From Arthrobacter citreus (GTDB lineage Bacteria > Actinomycetota > Actinomycetes > Actinomycetales > Micrococcaceae), in contig NZ_VTFV01000004.1 in assembly GCF_009192745.1 (NCBI RefSeq), forward strand, positions 413,821 through 477,820: 64,000 nt of DNA, in the 5' to 3' direction. Positions 8,486 to 18,360 of the stretch are shown here, one piece after another (position 1 is the first letter of the stretch; each line of letters opens with the position of its first letter). The notes under the pieces are model-generated. The model did no database searches and was not told where the DNA came from. It saw only the letters and a list, made by a program, of their open reading frames with translations. Both the position numbers and the translations under genes were made by a program.

Positions 8486-8558
8486 TACCCCAGGTCGGAC
8501 TCGAACCGACAACACACAGATTTTAAGTCCGCTGCCTCTGCCATTGGGCTACTGGGGC
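8486..8558 (-). tRNA. tRNA with anticodon UAA (leucine, UUA codons), short variable loop
   Basis: Read leftwards from 8558, a 73-nt cloverleaf can be drawn. The acceptor stem is GCCCCAG/CTGGGGT (a G1-U72 wobble and six Watson-Crick pairs). A D arm of GCC/GGC follows, then an anticodon stem GCGGA/TCTGT around loop CTTAAAA, a variable loop of only five bases (GTGTT), and T stem GTCGG/CCGAC around TTCGAGT, with A73. CCA is not encoded. The anticodon TAA reads UUA, so the isotype should be leucine, and A73 fits. Leucine tRNAs of bacteria normally have a long variable arm, which this one lacks. Confidence 0.8.
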
Positions 8559-8677
8559 GCCCGCACATCGGAAGACCGGCGAACAAGCCGGATCCAAGCG
8601 CATAAACCAGCCTACTTTAGCGCCGCTGGAGCACAGAAACCGCCTGGCTCCAACCAGCCTGCACACCCCTTAACCGC

Positions 8678-8717
8678 CAGCGGCGGCCGCCCGGATCGAT
8701 CCGGTCGGCCGCCGCTG
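8678..8717 (-). terminator. Terminator hairpin of the NADH dehydrogenase gene
   Basis: CAGCGGCGGCCG pairs with CGGCCGCCGCTG, and the 16-nt interior contains the further palindrome CCGGATCGATCCGG. It lies about 20 nt past the stop of the leftward ndh gene. Confidence 0.75.
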
Positions 8718-8736
8718 TATGGCAGTTTCGCTGTAC

Positions 8737-10119
8737 TTACTTGGCTGCGGGCTTCTTGGCAGGCGTTGCCGCCTCCACGAATGCCTTGCGCGGGTTCTTC
8801 AGGTGCATCAGCTGCGTGAAGTCGCGGCCGAACCAGAAGTTCGAGGCCCAGCCGGAAATCACGCGGAACTTGCGCTCGAACATCGGCATGGCCATGCCGT
8901 GGTATCCGCGGTGGGCCAGCCAGGCCGGGAGGCCCTTCATGCCGAAGCCCATGATGTTGGCAACGCCCTTGTACTGGCCCATGCCGGCTACAGCGCCGAG
9001 GTTCTTGTGGCGGTATTCAACAACCTGGCCCTCACCGTAGCGGTCGGCAAGCAGGTTCTTGGCCAGGCGCTTGGCCTGGCGAACTGCGTGCTGGGCGTTC
9101 GGAACGCAGAAGCCGCCTACGCCGCCACCGGTGAGGTCCGGCACAGCCGAAACGTCGCCGGCCGCCCATGCGCCTTCCAGGGGGCCGTCGTCGCCGGTGA
9201 TCCGCAGTTCGGCGTTGGCACGCACGCGGCCGCGGTCGTCGATCGGGAAGTCGGTGGCGCGAACCATCGGGTTGGCCTGAACACCGGCGGTCCAGATGAG
9301 GGTGTCCGCTTCGAATTCACCGGCCGGGGACTTGTCTGCCATGTTGATGAGCTTCAGCAGGCCGCCTTCGGCGCTGGCCAGCGAGGTGTTGAGCAGGACT
9401 TCAATGCCGCGCTCACGCATGGAGGCGACAACCCATTCGGCCTGGTCGGGCTTGACCTCGGGCATCACGCGGCCCATTGCTTCGATCATGACGAAGCGCA
9501 GGTCTTCACGCTTGAGGCGGTTGTTCTCGCGCACGGCGCCGCGTGCCATGTCTTCGATTTCGGTGATGGTCTCGATGCCGGCGAAGCCGCCGCCGACGAC
9601 GACGAAGGTCAGCGCGCGTGCGCGGGCCGCCTGGTCTGTCATGAGGGATGCGGTTTCGATGCGCTCGAGCACCTTGTTCCGCATTTCAACGGCTTCTTCG
9701 ATGGTCTTCATACCGATGCCAACCTCGGCGAGGCCCGGAATCGGGAAGGTGCGCGTCACGGAACCGGCAGCCATGACGACGTCGCGGTAGCTGAGTTCGA
9801 ACGGTGCGCCGCCGTCTGCGGGCTCCACCGTTGCGGTGTGCGTGGCGTGGTTGATGGCCACGACCTTGCCGGAGATCAGCTCGGTGTCCTTCAGGTGCAT
9901 GCGGTGGGAAACAACCGCGTTGCGGGCGTTGATGGTGCCGGCGGCTACCTCGGGAAGGAAGGGCTGGTAGGTCATGTACGGCAGCGGGTCCACTACCGTA
10001 ACGATCCCGCCGTTGGCCTTGACCTTCTTTTGGAGGTTCTTGGCTACGTACAGACCGACGTAGCCACCGCCAACCACCAGAACGCGGGGACGATCAGAGA
10101 ATTGTGTTTGCGATGCCAT
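8737..10119 (-). CDS. ndh: Type II NADH dehydrogenase (NDH-2), FAD-dependent
   Basis: The product has about 460 residues. An N-terminal FAD-binding fold begins RVLVVGGGYVGLYVAKNL (GxGxxG). A second dinucleotide fold begins TFVVVGGGFAGIETI for NADH, and TLIWTAGVQ plus AAGDVSAVPDLTGG are typical of NDH-2. NDH-2 oxidises NADH and passes electrons to menaquinone without pumping protons, attached to the inner face of the membrane. A basic Ala/Lys-rich tail (TPAKKPAAK) closes the protein. The start was set at the ATG at 10117-10119 because AGGA lies 8 nt upstream; an in-frame ATG 9 nt earlier has no such site. Confidence 0.9.
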   Translation of the reverse strand: MASQTQFSDRPRVLVVGGGYVGLYVAKNLQKKVKANGGIVTVVDPLPYMTYQPFLPEVAAGTINARNAVVSHRMHLKDTELISGKVVAINHATHTATVEPADGGAPFELSYRDVVMAAGSVTRTFPIPGLAEVGIGMKTIEEAVEMRNKVLERIETASLMTDQAARARALTFVVVGGGFAGIETITEIEDMARGAVRENNRLKREDLRFVMIEAMGRVMPEVKPDQAEWVVASMRERGIEVLLNTSLASAEGGLLKLINMADKSPAGEFEADTLIWTAGVQANPMVRATDFPIDDRGRVRANAELRITGDDGPLEGAWAAGDVSAVPDLTGGGVGGFCVPNAQHAVRQAKRLAKNLLADRYGEGQVVEYRHKNLGAVAGMGQYKGVANIMGFGMKGLPAWLAHRGYHGMAMPMFERKFRVISGWASNFWFGRDFTQLMHLKNPRKAFVEAATPAKKPAAK

Positions 10120-10243
10120 GGGCAACATCCTACCCGACTTGTGAAAGTCTTCACTAAGTCGCACGAATAGATTTCTTTACCTTTCGCCGCAGCCGTGGAC
10201 GGCTTTCACAGGCCAGGTGCTGAATACGCCTGCCAGCATGCCG

Positions 10244-11680
10244 CTAGCGCTGCGGAGCCGGTGCCGCCGGGTGTTCAAGGTCATCTTCGCGTGCCTCGTC
10301 GTCCGTTGCGGGTTCGGGGTCCGGCTGCCCGGTTTGGGCCGAGCGTTTCACTCGAAGGACGGCTATGGCTCCGCCGGCCCCTACAAGCAGAATCAGGCCG
10401 CCGAAACCGAGGACCAGCCCTGCAGGGAGCGGGTCGTTCCCGGCCCGCGGGTCTGCTGCTTCCGGAACCTGCGGCTCCGGAATATCCGGAAGGCTCTGGC
10501 CCGGCGGCGGCGCGGGGGCGTCTGCGGCCGGTGCCTCTCCGCGGCGGTGGATGCGGATCCATTCTTCGATGGTCCCCAGCGGGTTGCCCGCTACGGCAGG
10601 AACGTCCGAGTTCAGTGCGGCGGCGGCGTCAACAATGCCGTAGCCGTACAGCGTGTCCCTGCCCGGGGCACCGCTGTCCCTGGCCGTAGTGATGATGCGG
10701 TTGATCACCTGCGCGGCGGTGAGCTCCGGGTAGGCGGAGCGGATCAGGGCCGCAACGCCGGAAACCAGCGGTGCAGCGGCTGAGGTTCCGGACCACTCGG
10801 CATAGCGCGAGGGTCCGCCGGGCAGGCCGCCCACGAGGTTCTCGGCAGGCGCAGCTACGCCGATGCTGATGCCTTCGGAGGAGGAATCCCAGCTGGCCTT
10901 TCCCTGCCGGTCGAGTCCGGCAACAGTCAGCACACCCGGAATTGTTGCCGGTGCCCCTACCTGGGTCATTCCGATGCCCCGGTTTCCGGCCGCAGCGACA
11001 ATAACGACGTCGTTCTGTTCGGCGTAGAGGAAGGCGTCGTCCCAGCTTTCCGGCCACGCCGTCGAGGATGAGCCCAGGGACATGTTGATGACTTTGGCAC
11101 CGTTGTCCACGGCCCAGCGGACCGCATTTGGCAGCTGGTCGTCAATGGGAATGCCGCCGGGGTTGGCGCCGCCGATCCAGGCGGACACCGAGAGCACTTC
11201 CGCTTTCGGGGCCACCCCCATGATCCCGTCCGGGCCGTTGCCGGGGCCGGTGTATTCTTTCGCTTCCTCCGCAGGCTCCTCGCCTTCCGCAGCTTCGGCG
11301 GTGTGCCCGCGTCCGGCCAGGAGGGTGGCAACCAGGGTTCCGTGCTCGGGATTAATGCCCAGGCCACGGGCTCCCGAAGGATCCCCGGCGCCGGATACGT
11401 CCGCTCCCCCGGTGACCGCTCCGGAGAGATCGGGATGGCTGGTGTCGATGCCCGTGTCGATGATGGCGACTTTGACGCCTTCGCCCTGCGACTTCTTCCA
11501 GGCTTCGGTAATTCCGTAATCGGCAAGCCAGTACTGCTTGTCCCGCCACTCGTCCGCGTGCGCGGCCTGGGGAACAGCCAGCTGAAAAAGGATCACGGCG
11601 GTGAGGGAAAACGTCCCGGCACCCACAGCACGCTTGAACGCGGCGCCCGGGTTCCGGCGCCGTCCTGCTTCCCCGCTCAC
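10244..11680 (-). CDS. Mycosin-like S8 subtilisin-family protease, membrane-anchored
   Basis: The 478-residue product has a signal peptide (residues 1-42, ending PQAAHA). A subtilase domain follows, with Asp75 (VAIIDTGID), His113 (NPEHGTLVATLLAGRG), the oxyanion Asn232 (AAAGN) and Ser300 (EWSGTSAAAPLVSG). A Pro-rich stalk leads to a C-terminal membrane span near 420-445 and a basic tail. This is the layout of mycosins, the type VII secretion proteases. No ESX component lies nearby, so the link to secretion is unproven. The GTG start overlaps the stop of the DUF501-Ppx gene (GTGA), so the two are probably co-transcribed. Confidence 0.88.
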   Translation of the reverse strand: MSGEAGRRRNPGAAFKRAVGAGTFSLTAVILFQLAVPQAAHADEWRDKQYWLADYGITEAWKKSQGEGVKVAIIDTGIDTSHPDLSGAVTGGADVSGAGDPSGARGLGINPEHGTLVATLLAGRGHTAEAAEGEEPAEEAKEYTGPGNGPDGIMGVAPKAEVLSVSAWIGGANPGGIPIDDQLPNAVRWAVDNGAKVINMSLGSSSTAWPESWDDAFLYAEQNDVVIVAAAGNRGIGMTQVGAPATIPGVLTVAGLDRQGKASWDSSSEGISIGVAAPAENLVGGLPGGPSRYAEWSGTSAAAPLVSGVAALIRSAYPELTAAQVINRIITTARDSGAPGRDTLYGYGIVDAAAALNSDVPAVAGNPLGTIEEWIRIHRRGEAPAADAPAPPPGQSLPDIPEPQVPEAADPRAGNDPLPAGLVLGFGGLILLVGAGGAIAVLRVKRSAQTGQPDPEPATDDEAREDDLEHPAAPAPQR

Positions 11681-13341
11681 CGAAGCGCGCTCAGGGCTAT
11701 GCCGTCAAGGATGTCGTGCTCCGACGTGATCGCGGAGGCCACTCGCCCGTCAGTCAGTTCCTCCATGCGGTCCACGATGGTCTGCCAGATCAGCGCACCG
11801 GCACCGATGACGTCCACCCGCCCGGGGTGCATGTACGGAAGAGCGGCGCGCTCGGCACGGCTCATATGGATCAGCGAGGAAGCAGCGTGGTCCACCGCTC
11901 CGCTGCTGAGCTCGGTGCCGTGGATCGCTTCGGAGGAATACTCCGGCAGCTTCAGCGCATGTGCGCTCACCGTGGTGATGGTTCCGGCTACGCCGATGAG
12001 CCGGTCGGCGGTGGCCAGCGGAACGGTTTCCAGGACCTGGGCGATCATGTCCAGGACGTCGCCTCGGGCAAGGGCGATCTCCGCCTCCGTGGGCGGGTCG
12101 GAGACAAGGTGGCGTTCGGTGAACCGGACGCAGCCCATGTCCGTGCTCTTGGCGGCAAGCACTTCGCCGTCGATCCCCAGGACGAATTCGGTGGAGCCGC
12201 CGCCCAGGTCCACGACGACGGTCCGGGCTCCTGATTCGCCGGCCAGCACGCTTGCGGCTCCGGCAAAGGACAGGGCTGCTTCCTCGTCTCCGGAAATGAC
12301 CTCGGGTTCAACACCCAGCCGGGTGCGGATGCCGTCGGTGAACTCCTGGCGGTTTTCGGCGTCGCGGGTCGCAGACGTAGCGACGAAACGCACTCTCTGT
12401 GCCCCGTGTTCGCGGATCAGCCCGGCGTATTCGTCGGCGGCTGCGAAGGTGCGTTCAAGTGCGGCGTCCGAAAGGCGCCCGGTTGCGTCAACGCCTTCGC
12501 CCAGGCGGACAATGCGCATCAGGCGCACGACGTCGGTGAGCCGGGTGGTCCCGTTCTCTGTCCGTGCGTCCGCGATCAGGAGGCGGATCGAGTTGGTGCC
12601 GCAGTCCACTGCCGCTACCCGGACAACCCCGCCCGGCATTCCTGCTTCTTCCGGGTGTTCCATGCTGTCCTCCTGCTCCCCTGCTGCTGCCTGCCGTTCA
12701 GCCTGCAGGGCCGCACGCCGGGCAGCCCGTTTCCGGTCCAGTTCCTGTGCAGAGAGGCCCTGGGTCTTGGTGTGGCGGCTCAGGTCACGCGAGGGTGCAG
12801 GACTGCTGGTGTCCCATGCGCCAACACAATAGCAGCGGTCGCGGGTCCACCATTCAGAGACAGCGTCCAGCGCTTCGTCCCCCAGCGGGTTGACGCCGGG
12901 CCCGGCGGCCAGCGAGTGACCCACCAGGACATGCAGGCACTTCACGCGGGTAGGCATGCCTCCTGCCGAAACCCCGTCGATTTCCGGCACCGGCCCCGTT
13001 CCGGTCCGTTCGCCGATCTCGTTGCGGACCTTGAGGTAGGCCTCGTGTGCCTGCCGGTACCGTTCGGCAAGTTCCGGATCCTGTTCCAGCCGCGCGGTCA
13101 TTTCCGTCATGAGGCCTGCTGCCTCGAGACGGGAAACTGCAGCCGTGATGACCGGATGCGTCAGGTAGTACGTGGTGGGGAAAGGAATCCCGTTACTCAG
13201 ACGCGGGGCGGTGGTAGCCACCAGCGGGTTACCGCAGACACAGCGGGCGCCGATTTCGACGACGTCGCGGACCGGACGTCCAAGCTGACGGCTCAGGGTC
13301 TCCAGGTCTTCCTGGGTCGGGGTGAGCTGCTCTGGGGTCAT
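11677..13341 (-). CDS. DUF501 domain fused in frame to Ppx/GppA exopolyphosphatase
   Basis: One open frame of 554 residues holds two proteins that are usually separate. Residues 7-176 are DUF501, with the signature NGIPFPTTYYLTHP and Cys-rich CVCGNP and DRCYCVG. Residues 180-240 are a charged linker (ELDRKRAARRAALQAERQAA). Residues 240-554 are a Ppx/GppA phosphatase of the actin-like ATPase fold, with VAAVDCGTNSIRLLIAD, SGDEEAALSF, VVVDLGGGSTEFVLG and GVAGTITTVSAHAL. Ppx/GppA enzymes hydrolyse polyphosphate or pppGpp. The ATG at 13339-13341 has AGGAAGG 10 nt upstream; a TTG further upstream is possible. An internal ATG at 12661-12663 has AGGAGG 5 nt upstream, so Ppx may also be made alone. 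Confidence 0.85.
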   Translation of the reverse strand: MTPEQLTPTQEDLETLSRQLGRPVRDVVEIGARCVCGNPLVATTAPRLSNGIPFPTTYYLTHPVITAAVSRLEAAGLMTEMTARLEQDPELAERYRQAHEAYLKVRNEIGERTGTGPVPEIDGVSAGGMPTRVKCLHVLVGHSLAAGPGVNPLGDEALDAVSEWWTRDRCYCVGAWDTSSPAPSRDLSRHTKTQGLSAQELDRKRAARRAALQAERQAAAGEQEDSMEHPEEAGMPGGVVRVAAVDCGTNSIRLLIADARTENGTTRLTDVVRLMRIVRLGEGVDATGRLSDAALERTFAAADEYAGLIREHGAQRVRFVATSATRDAENRQEFTDGIRTRLGVEPEVISGDEEAALSFAGAASVLAGESGARTVVVDLGGGSTEFVLGIDGEVLAAKSTDMGCVRFTERHLVSDPPTEAEIALARGDVLDMIAQVLETVPLATADRLIGVAGTITTVSAHALKLPEYSSEAIHGTELSSGAVDHAASSLIHMSRAERAALPYMHPGRVDVIGAGALIWQTIVDRMEELTDGRVASAITSEHDILDGIALSALR

Positions 13342-13425
13342 GCCGGAAGGTCCTTCCTGGGGGTCCGCACCGGACCCGAAATGATGATGTTCCAATGCAC
13401 CAGCCTACTGTGCCCGGCGGAAGGG

Positions 13426-14145
13426 TCAGGGCGCGGTGGCGGAGCGGACCACCGAATCCCAGAGGGCATCGACCCATTCCAGGTCCTGGGGAGCCTGCGC
13501 TGCTGCCTCTTCCACGTCCTCCACACCATTCTCGCCCTTGACGAGGTAGCGGGTCTCCCCCGGCATCACCAAAAAGATGCGTTCCCGGGCCTGTGCCTTG
13601 ATGAAGGCCGGATCTTCCCAGCGGGACAGCGTTTCCTGAAGTTCCCGTCCGGTCTCCTGCTCACGGGCAATCTCGGCCTCAAGTGCCGCGATCTCTGCGC
13701 GCTGCTGCAGGAAGGTACGGACCGATGGTGCCAGCAGCACGGTGATGACCACCATCACGATGCCCAGGGCGAGCAGCCGCCCGGAGAACGACTTCGCGGG
13801 GACGGGCTTGAGGCTGGCTTCGGTCCGGGTTGGAGCGGCGGTGGTGTCGGCGGCGGGGACATCCCGGCGGATTTCCGCAGCCAGTTCCTGGCGGGCAGCG
13901 GCGCGGGCCTCTGACGGATCAGCGGGCCTGGCCTTGGCCGCCCTGGCCGGTTTGGCGGGCCGGGCGGACTGCGGCTGCGGTGGTTTCCGTCCCGGGGTCC
14001 CTGCTGCGGCTGATGTCCTGGTTTCCCTGGCACCGGCGGTCCCTGAGGAACCGGTGGCGCGTATTTCCCCTGAAGAGCCGGAGCGCCGCGGAGCTGCGCC
14101 GGGCTGGCCGGCGGGCCTGGGAACCTTCGGGCGTCGGGTGGACAT
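13426..14145 (-). CDS. FtsB/DivIC-like septum formation initiator
   Basis: The 239-residue product has a long basic Ala/Pro/Arg-rich cytoplasmic region (1-125), one membrane span (LLALGIVMVVITVLLAPSV) and a coiled coil (FLQQRAEIAALEAEIAREQE). The FtsB/DivIC signature follows in the segment from LQETLSRWEDPAFIKAQARE to VMPGETRY. FtsB/DivIC forms a complex with FtsL and FtsQ at the division site. Its position between eno and the DUF501 gene matches other actinobacteria. The start at 14143-14145 is preceded by AGGAG at 4 nt; the upstream in-frame ATG would add 36 residues without a ribosome binding site. Confidence 0.88.
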   Translation of the reverse strand: MSTRRPKVPRPAGQPGAAPRRSGSSGEIRATGSSGTAGARETRTSAAAGTPGRKPPQPQSARPAKPARAAKARPADPSEARAAARQELAAEIRRDVPAADTTAAPTRTEASLKPVPAKSFSGRLLALGIVMVVITVLLAPSVRTFLQQRAEIAALEAEIAREQETGRELQETLSRWEDPAFIKAQARERIFLVMPGETRYLVKGENGVEDVEEAAAQAPQDLEWVDALWDSVVRSATAP

Positions 14146-14238
14146 GCTGCTCCTGTCTTGTGCGGGCTCTTCCGGATTCCTGCCTGCCGGCGGCGCCTGC
14201 AGTGCAGGGAAGGACCATGCAGGACCGAACACAGCACC

Positions 14239-14270
14239 GGTGGGCACCCCCACTATCGAGGGTACCCACC
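14239..14270 (-). terminator. Hairpin between eno and ftsB/divIC
   Basis: GGTGGGCACCC and GGGTACCCACC form an 11-bp stem with one mismatch and a 10-nt loop, 14 nt past the enolase stop. It may end or reduce transcription before the division gene. Confidence 0.6.
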
Positions 14271-14283
14271 GGAGGCGGTGTTA

Positions 14284-15600
<1,317 letters not shown>

Positions 15601-15681
15601 CTACAGCCAGGCCTATGACGGGGACCACGCTGTCTGGTCCAAGCCTAGTGGAATCCGGCGTGGGAGTAAGGCCTCGATGCG

Positions 15682-16389
15682 TCAATCGGCAGCGCCGGGG
15701 CCCTGTGCCGTAAACCGGCGGACAGCGCGGCGGAGGGCAGCCTCCGGGTCGATGCCCCGTTCCGCGGCCCGGCGGACGGTTTCGAAAAGCAGGTCGCCCA
15801 GCTCATCCTCGCCCTCGAAGTCCGGCACACCGGACACGGTTTCCGGCACCGTGAGCCCGGCACGCCGTGCACGCTGCTGTGTCTTGGCGGCCAGCGCCAA
15901 CGCCGGAAGGGCGGCGGGAATACCTTCAAACGGGGTGCTGCGGTGCTTTTCCAGTTTCTTCACCGCGTCCCATGCCTGCTCGATTTCCTCGGTGTCCCCG
16001 GTGGTGGAGTCCTGCAGGGAACCGTCGGGGCGGAACACATGCGGATTGCGGCGAATCATTTTGTCCGTCAGGCCGGTGACGACGTCGGAAATCGAGAAGT
16101 TGCCGGATTCCTCCTGGAGGCGGGCGTGCAGCAGCACCTGGAAGAGCAGGTCGCCAAGCTCTCCGCCAAGTTCCTGTGCGTCCTCGGCCCGGGTATGCCC
16201 GGCCTCGACTGCTTCAATAACCTCATAGCTCTCCTCGAGCAGGTACTCGAGGAGGGATTCGTGGCTCAGGGCTCCGGTCCAGGGACAGCGTTCGCGCAGC
16301 TGCGCAACAACCTGGGCCAGGCGGGAAAACGCCGGACCCAGGTTGCCGCTGCCGTTCGGGGAATCAGTCACGTGCGTTGCTGAAGCCAT
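15682..16389 (-). CDS. mazG: MazG-family nucleoside triphosphate pyrophosphohydrolase
   Basis: The 235-residue product carries the MazG fold twice, as in full-length MazG. The first repeat has the metal-binding EExxE motif (LLEESYEVIEAVEAG) and ExxD (GGELGDLLFQVLLHA), then KMIRRNPHVF. A second, shorter copy is near the end (EGEDELGDLLFETVRRA). MazG hydrolyses non-canonical or surplus NTPs to NMP and pyrophosphate. Its start overlaps the add stop by 26 nt, so it is translated from the add transcript. No good ribosome binding site precedes the ATG, and a GTG 18 nt downstream is an alternative. Confidence 0.9.
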   Translation of the reverse strand: MASATHVTDSPNGSGNLGPAFSRLAQVVAQLRERCPWTGALSHESLLEYLLEESYEVIEAVEAGHTRAEDAQELGGELGDLLFQVLLHARLQEESGNFSISDVVTGLTDKMIRRNPHVFRPDGSLQDSTTGDTEEIEQAWDAVKKLEKHRSTPFEGIPAALPALALAAKTQQRARRAGLTVPETVSGVPDFEGEDELGDLLFETVRRAAERGIDPEAALRRAVRRFTAQGPGAAD

Positions 16390-17515
16390 CGGTGATGTAC
16401 TCGGCGAGCACCGCGCGTTCTTCCAGCGGCAGGAACGCGGCGTTGGCTGCGTTCAGGGTCAGCTCCAGCAGATCGTCCAGGTCGTAGCCGAAGGTGGCTG
16501 CCAGCAGCTCGAACTCGTCGGTCAGGCTGACGCCGCTCATGAGCCGGTTGTCCGTGTTGACGGTGACCACAAAGCCGGTCTGGAACAGCAGGTCGATCGG
16601 ATGGGACTCGATGTCCGGCCCGAAGGATTCAACGGCACCAGTCTGGAGGTTCGAGGAAGGGCAGATCTCCAGGGCGATCCCCCGGTCGCGGACCCAGGCC
16701 GCCACGTTCCCCAGGGTGACCATGCCAACGGAGGCGTCCTCACCGGCGTCGGGCGCTTCTTCGTCTTCGAAGTCCACTTCGATGTCCTCGGCAATCCGCA
16801 CGCCGTGCCCCAGGCGCAGTGCGCGGCCATGAACCAGGGCGTCGGAGATGCTCTCCACGCCGGCGGCTTCGCCTGCGTGGACGGTCACCGGGAACATCTG
16901 CTCGGCCAGGTAGGTGAAGGCGTCCTTGAAACGCGAGGGCGGGAAGCCGTCCTCGGCGCCGGCGATGTCGAAGCCGACGGCTCCGCGGTCGCGGTGGCGG
17001 ACGGCAAGTTCGGCGATTTCCAGGCCGCGGTCGCCGTGGCGCATGGCGGTGATCAGCTGGCCAACCTGGATCAGGCTGCCTGCGGCCTCAGCCGCCTGCA
17101 CGCCTGCTTCAAGGCCTTCCTGCACGGCCTCAACGGCTTCATCCAGGCTCAGGCCGCCGGCCAGGTGCTGCTCGGGTGCCCAGCGGACTTCGGCGTACAC
17201 CACGCCGTCGTCAACGAGGTCCTCGACGAACTCACGGGCAACGCGGACCAGGCCTTCGCGGGTCTGCATGACGGCGATGGTGTGGTCAAACGTTTCCAGG
17301 TAACGCACCAGGGAACCGGAGTTGGCTGATTCGCGGAACCATTCCCCCAGGGCAACGGGGTCTGTGGACGGCAGCGCGTGTCCAACGGCTTCGGCAAGCT
17401 CCACGATGGTGGCCGGGCGCAGCCCGCCGTCGAGGTGGTCATGCAGCGATACCTTGGGCAGAACACGGATGTCGAAACTGGAAAGGGCAGCGGGATTCGT
17501 AATGGGCTCAGTCAC
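16364..17515 (-). CDS. add: Adenosine deaminase
   Basis: The 383-residue product has the zinc site of adenosine deaminases: His25 and His27 in LHDHLDGGLRP, then VHAGEAAG, RLGHGVRIAED (catalytic His) and VTVNTDNRLMSG with the zinc-bound Asp. It deaminates adenosine and deoxyadenosine to inosine forms. Together with the deoA, cdd and nucleoside importer genes upstream on the same strand, it makes this a nucleoside salvage neighbourhood. An acidic insert (DFEDEEAPDAGEDA) before the last third is longer than in most family members. Confidence 0.93.
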   Translation of the reverse strand: MTEPITNPAALSSFDIRVLPKVSLHDHLDGGLRPATIVELAEAVGHALPSTDPVALGEWFRESANSGSLVRYLETFDHTIAVMQTREGLVRVAREFVEDLVDDGVVYAEVRWAPEQHLAGGLSLDEAVEAVQEGLEAGVQAAEAAGSLIQVGQLITAMRHGDRGLEIAELAVRHRDRGAVGFDIAGAEDGFPPSRFKDAFTYLAEQMFPVTVHAGEAAGVESISDALVHGRALRLGHGVRIAEDIEVDFEDEEAPDAGEDASVGMVTLGNVAAWVRDRGIALEICPSSNLQTGAVESFGPDIESHPIDLLFQTGFVVTVNTDNRLMSGVSLTDEFELLAATFGYDLDDLLELTLNAANAAFLPLEERAVLAEYITDGFSNARD

Positions 17516-17548
17516 ACGCCAACTCTACGTGAGCGGCACCCGGAGCGC

Positions 17549-18214
17549 TTAAGGCTCGGAGTTGACTCCGGCTTCCAGCGGCTGGCGGGTCCGGATGGGC
17601 GTCGGTCCGCGGAGTTTGGCAATGATCCGGTCGATGATCAGGCCCAGTACCATGGCGACGGCGATGGCCACGACGACGGCGAGCAGGTGGTTCTCCTTGA
17701 ACCAGGCACCGGCCAGGGCACCAATCGCTACCGAATACGCAGCCCAGAGGATTGCCGACATTCCCGTCAGCGCCACGAACATGCGCCGCGGGTAACGGGT
17801 GGCTCCGGCTGTCAGGTTGACCACCACCCGGCCCACCGGAATGAACCGTGCGATCAGGACCAGGGACACCGCCCGTTTCTCCAGTTCGCGGCCGGCCCAG
17901 ACGAAGCCCCGCTGCATCCGGGGTCCCCGCATCCAGCGGAACCTGTCAGTGCGCAGGGTCCGGCCCAGGGCGTAGGCGATGTTGTCCCCGATGAAGGCAC
18001 CCGCCGCAGCTGAGACGGCGATGAGCCAGACGTTGGGGCCGCCGTCCAGGAACACCAGTGCCGAAAGGCCAACTACCAGCGATTCACTCGGGATCGGGGG
18101 AAAGAAGCCGTCCAGCAGGCAACAGGCGAAGAGGACCAGGTAAACCCAGGGGGCGCCTGAGTAGGTAAGGACGAAGTCGTTGATGGTGTCCATTACGGCG
18201 TTTAGCACGTCCAA
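17549..18214 (-). CDS. DedA-family (SNARE-associated/VTT) membrane protein
   Basis: The 221-residue membrane protein shows DedA hallmarks: FFPPIPSESLVVG near the first span, GDNIAYALGR, and RFIPVGRVVVNLTAGATRYP, which matches the family's FxRFxPxxR re-entrant loop motif. DedA proteins are thought to move undecaprenyl phosphate or phospholipids between leaflets and to support membrane potential; the role of this one is not known. The TTG at 18212-18214 was chosen as start because AAGGAG lies 9 nt upstream. The next Met is 7 residues later. Confidence 0.85.
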   Translation of the reverse strand: MDVLNAVMDTINDFVLTYSGAPWVYLVLFACCLLDGFFPPIPSESLVVGLSALVFLDGGPNVWLIAVSAAAGAFIGDNIAYALGRTLRTDRFRWMRGPRMQRGFVWAGRELEKRAVSLVLIARFIPVGRVVVNLTAGATRYPRRMFVALTGMSAILWAAYSVAIGALAGAWFKENHLLAVVVAIAVAMVLGLIIDRIIAKLRGPTPIRTRQPLEAGVNSEP

Positions 18215-18360
18215 TGGGCGGCACTCCTTGGGTCGGTATCTGTATCTACAACGATGCCACTTCCGCAACAGTGCCCGTCACCGGGCAAGTCCCCCAAAAC
18301 ACCCTGAGTCACCCTGCATGAACCCTGAGTCCCGGGCCTTTCCCCGGCGTCCTCCCCCAT

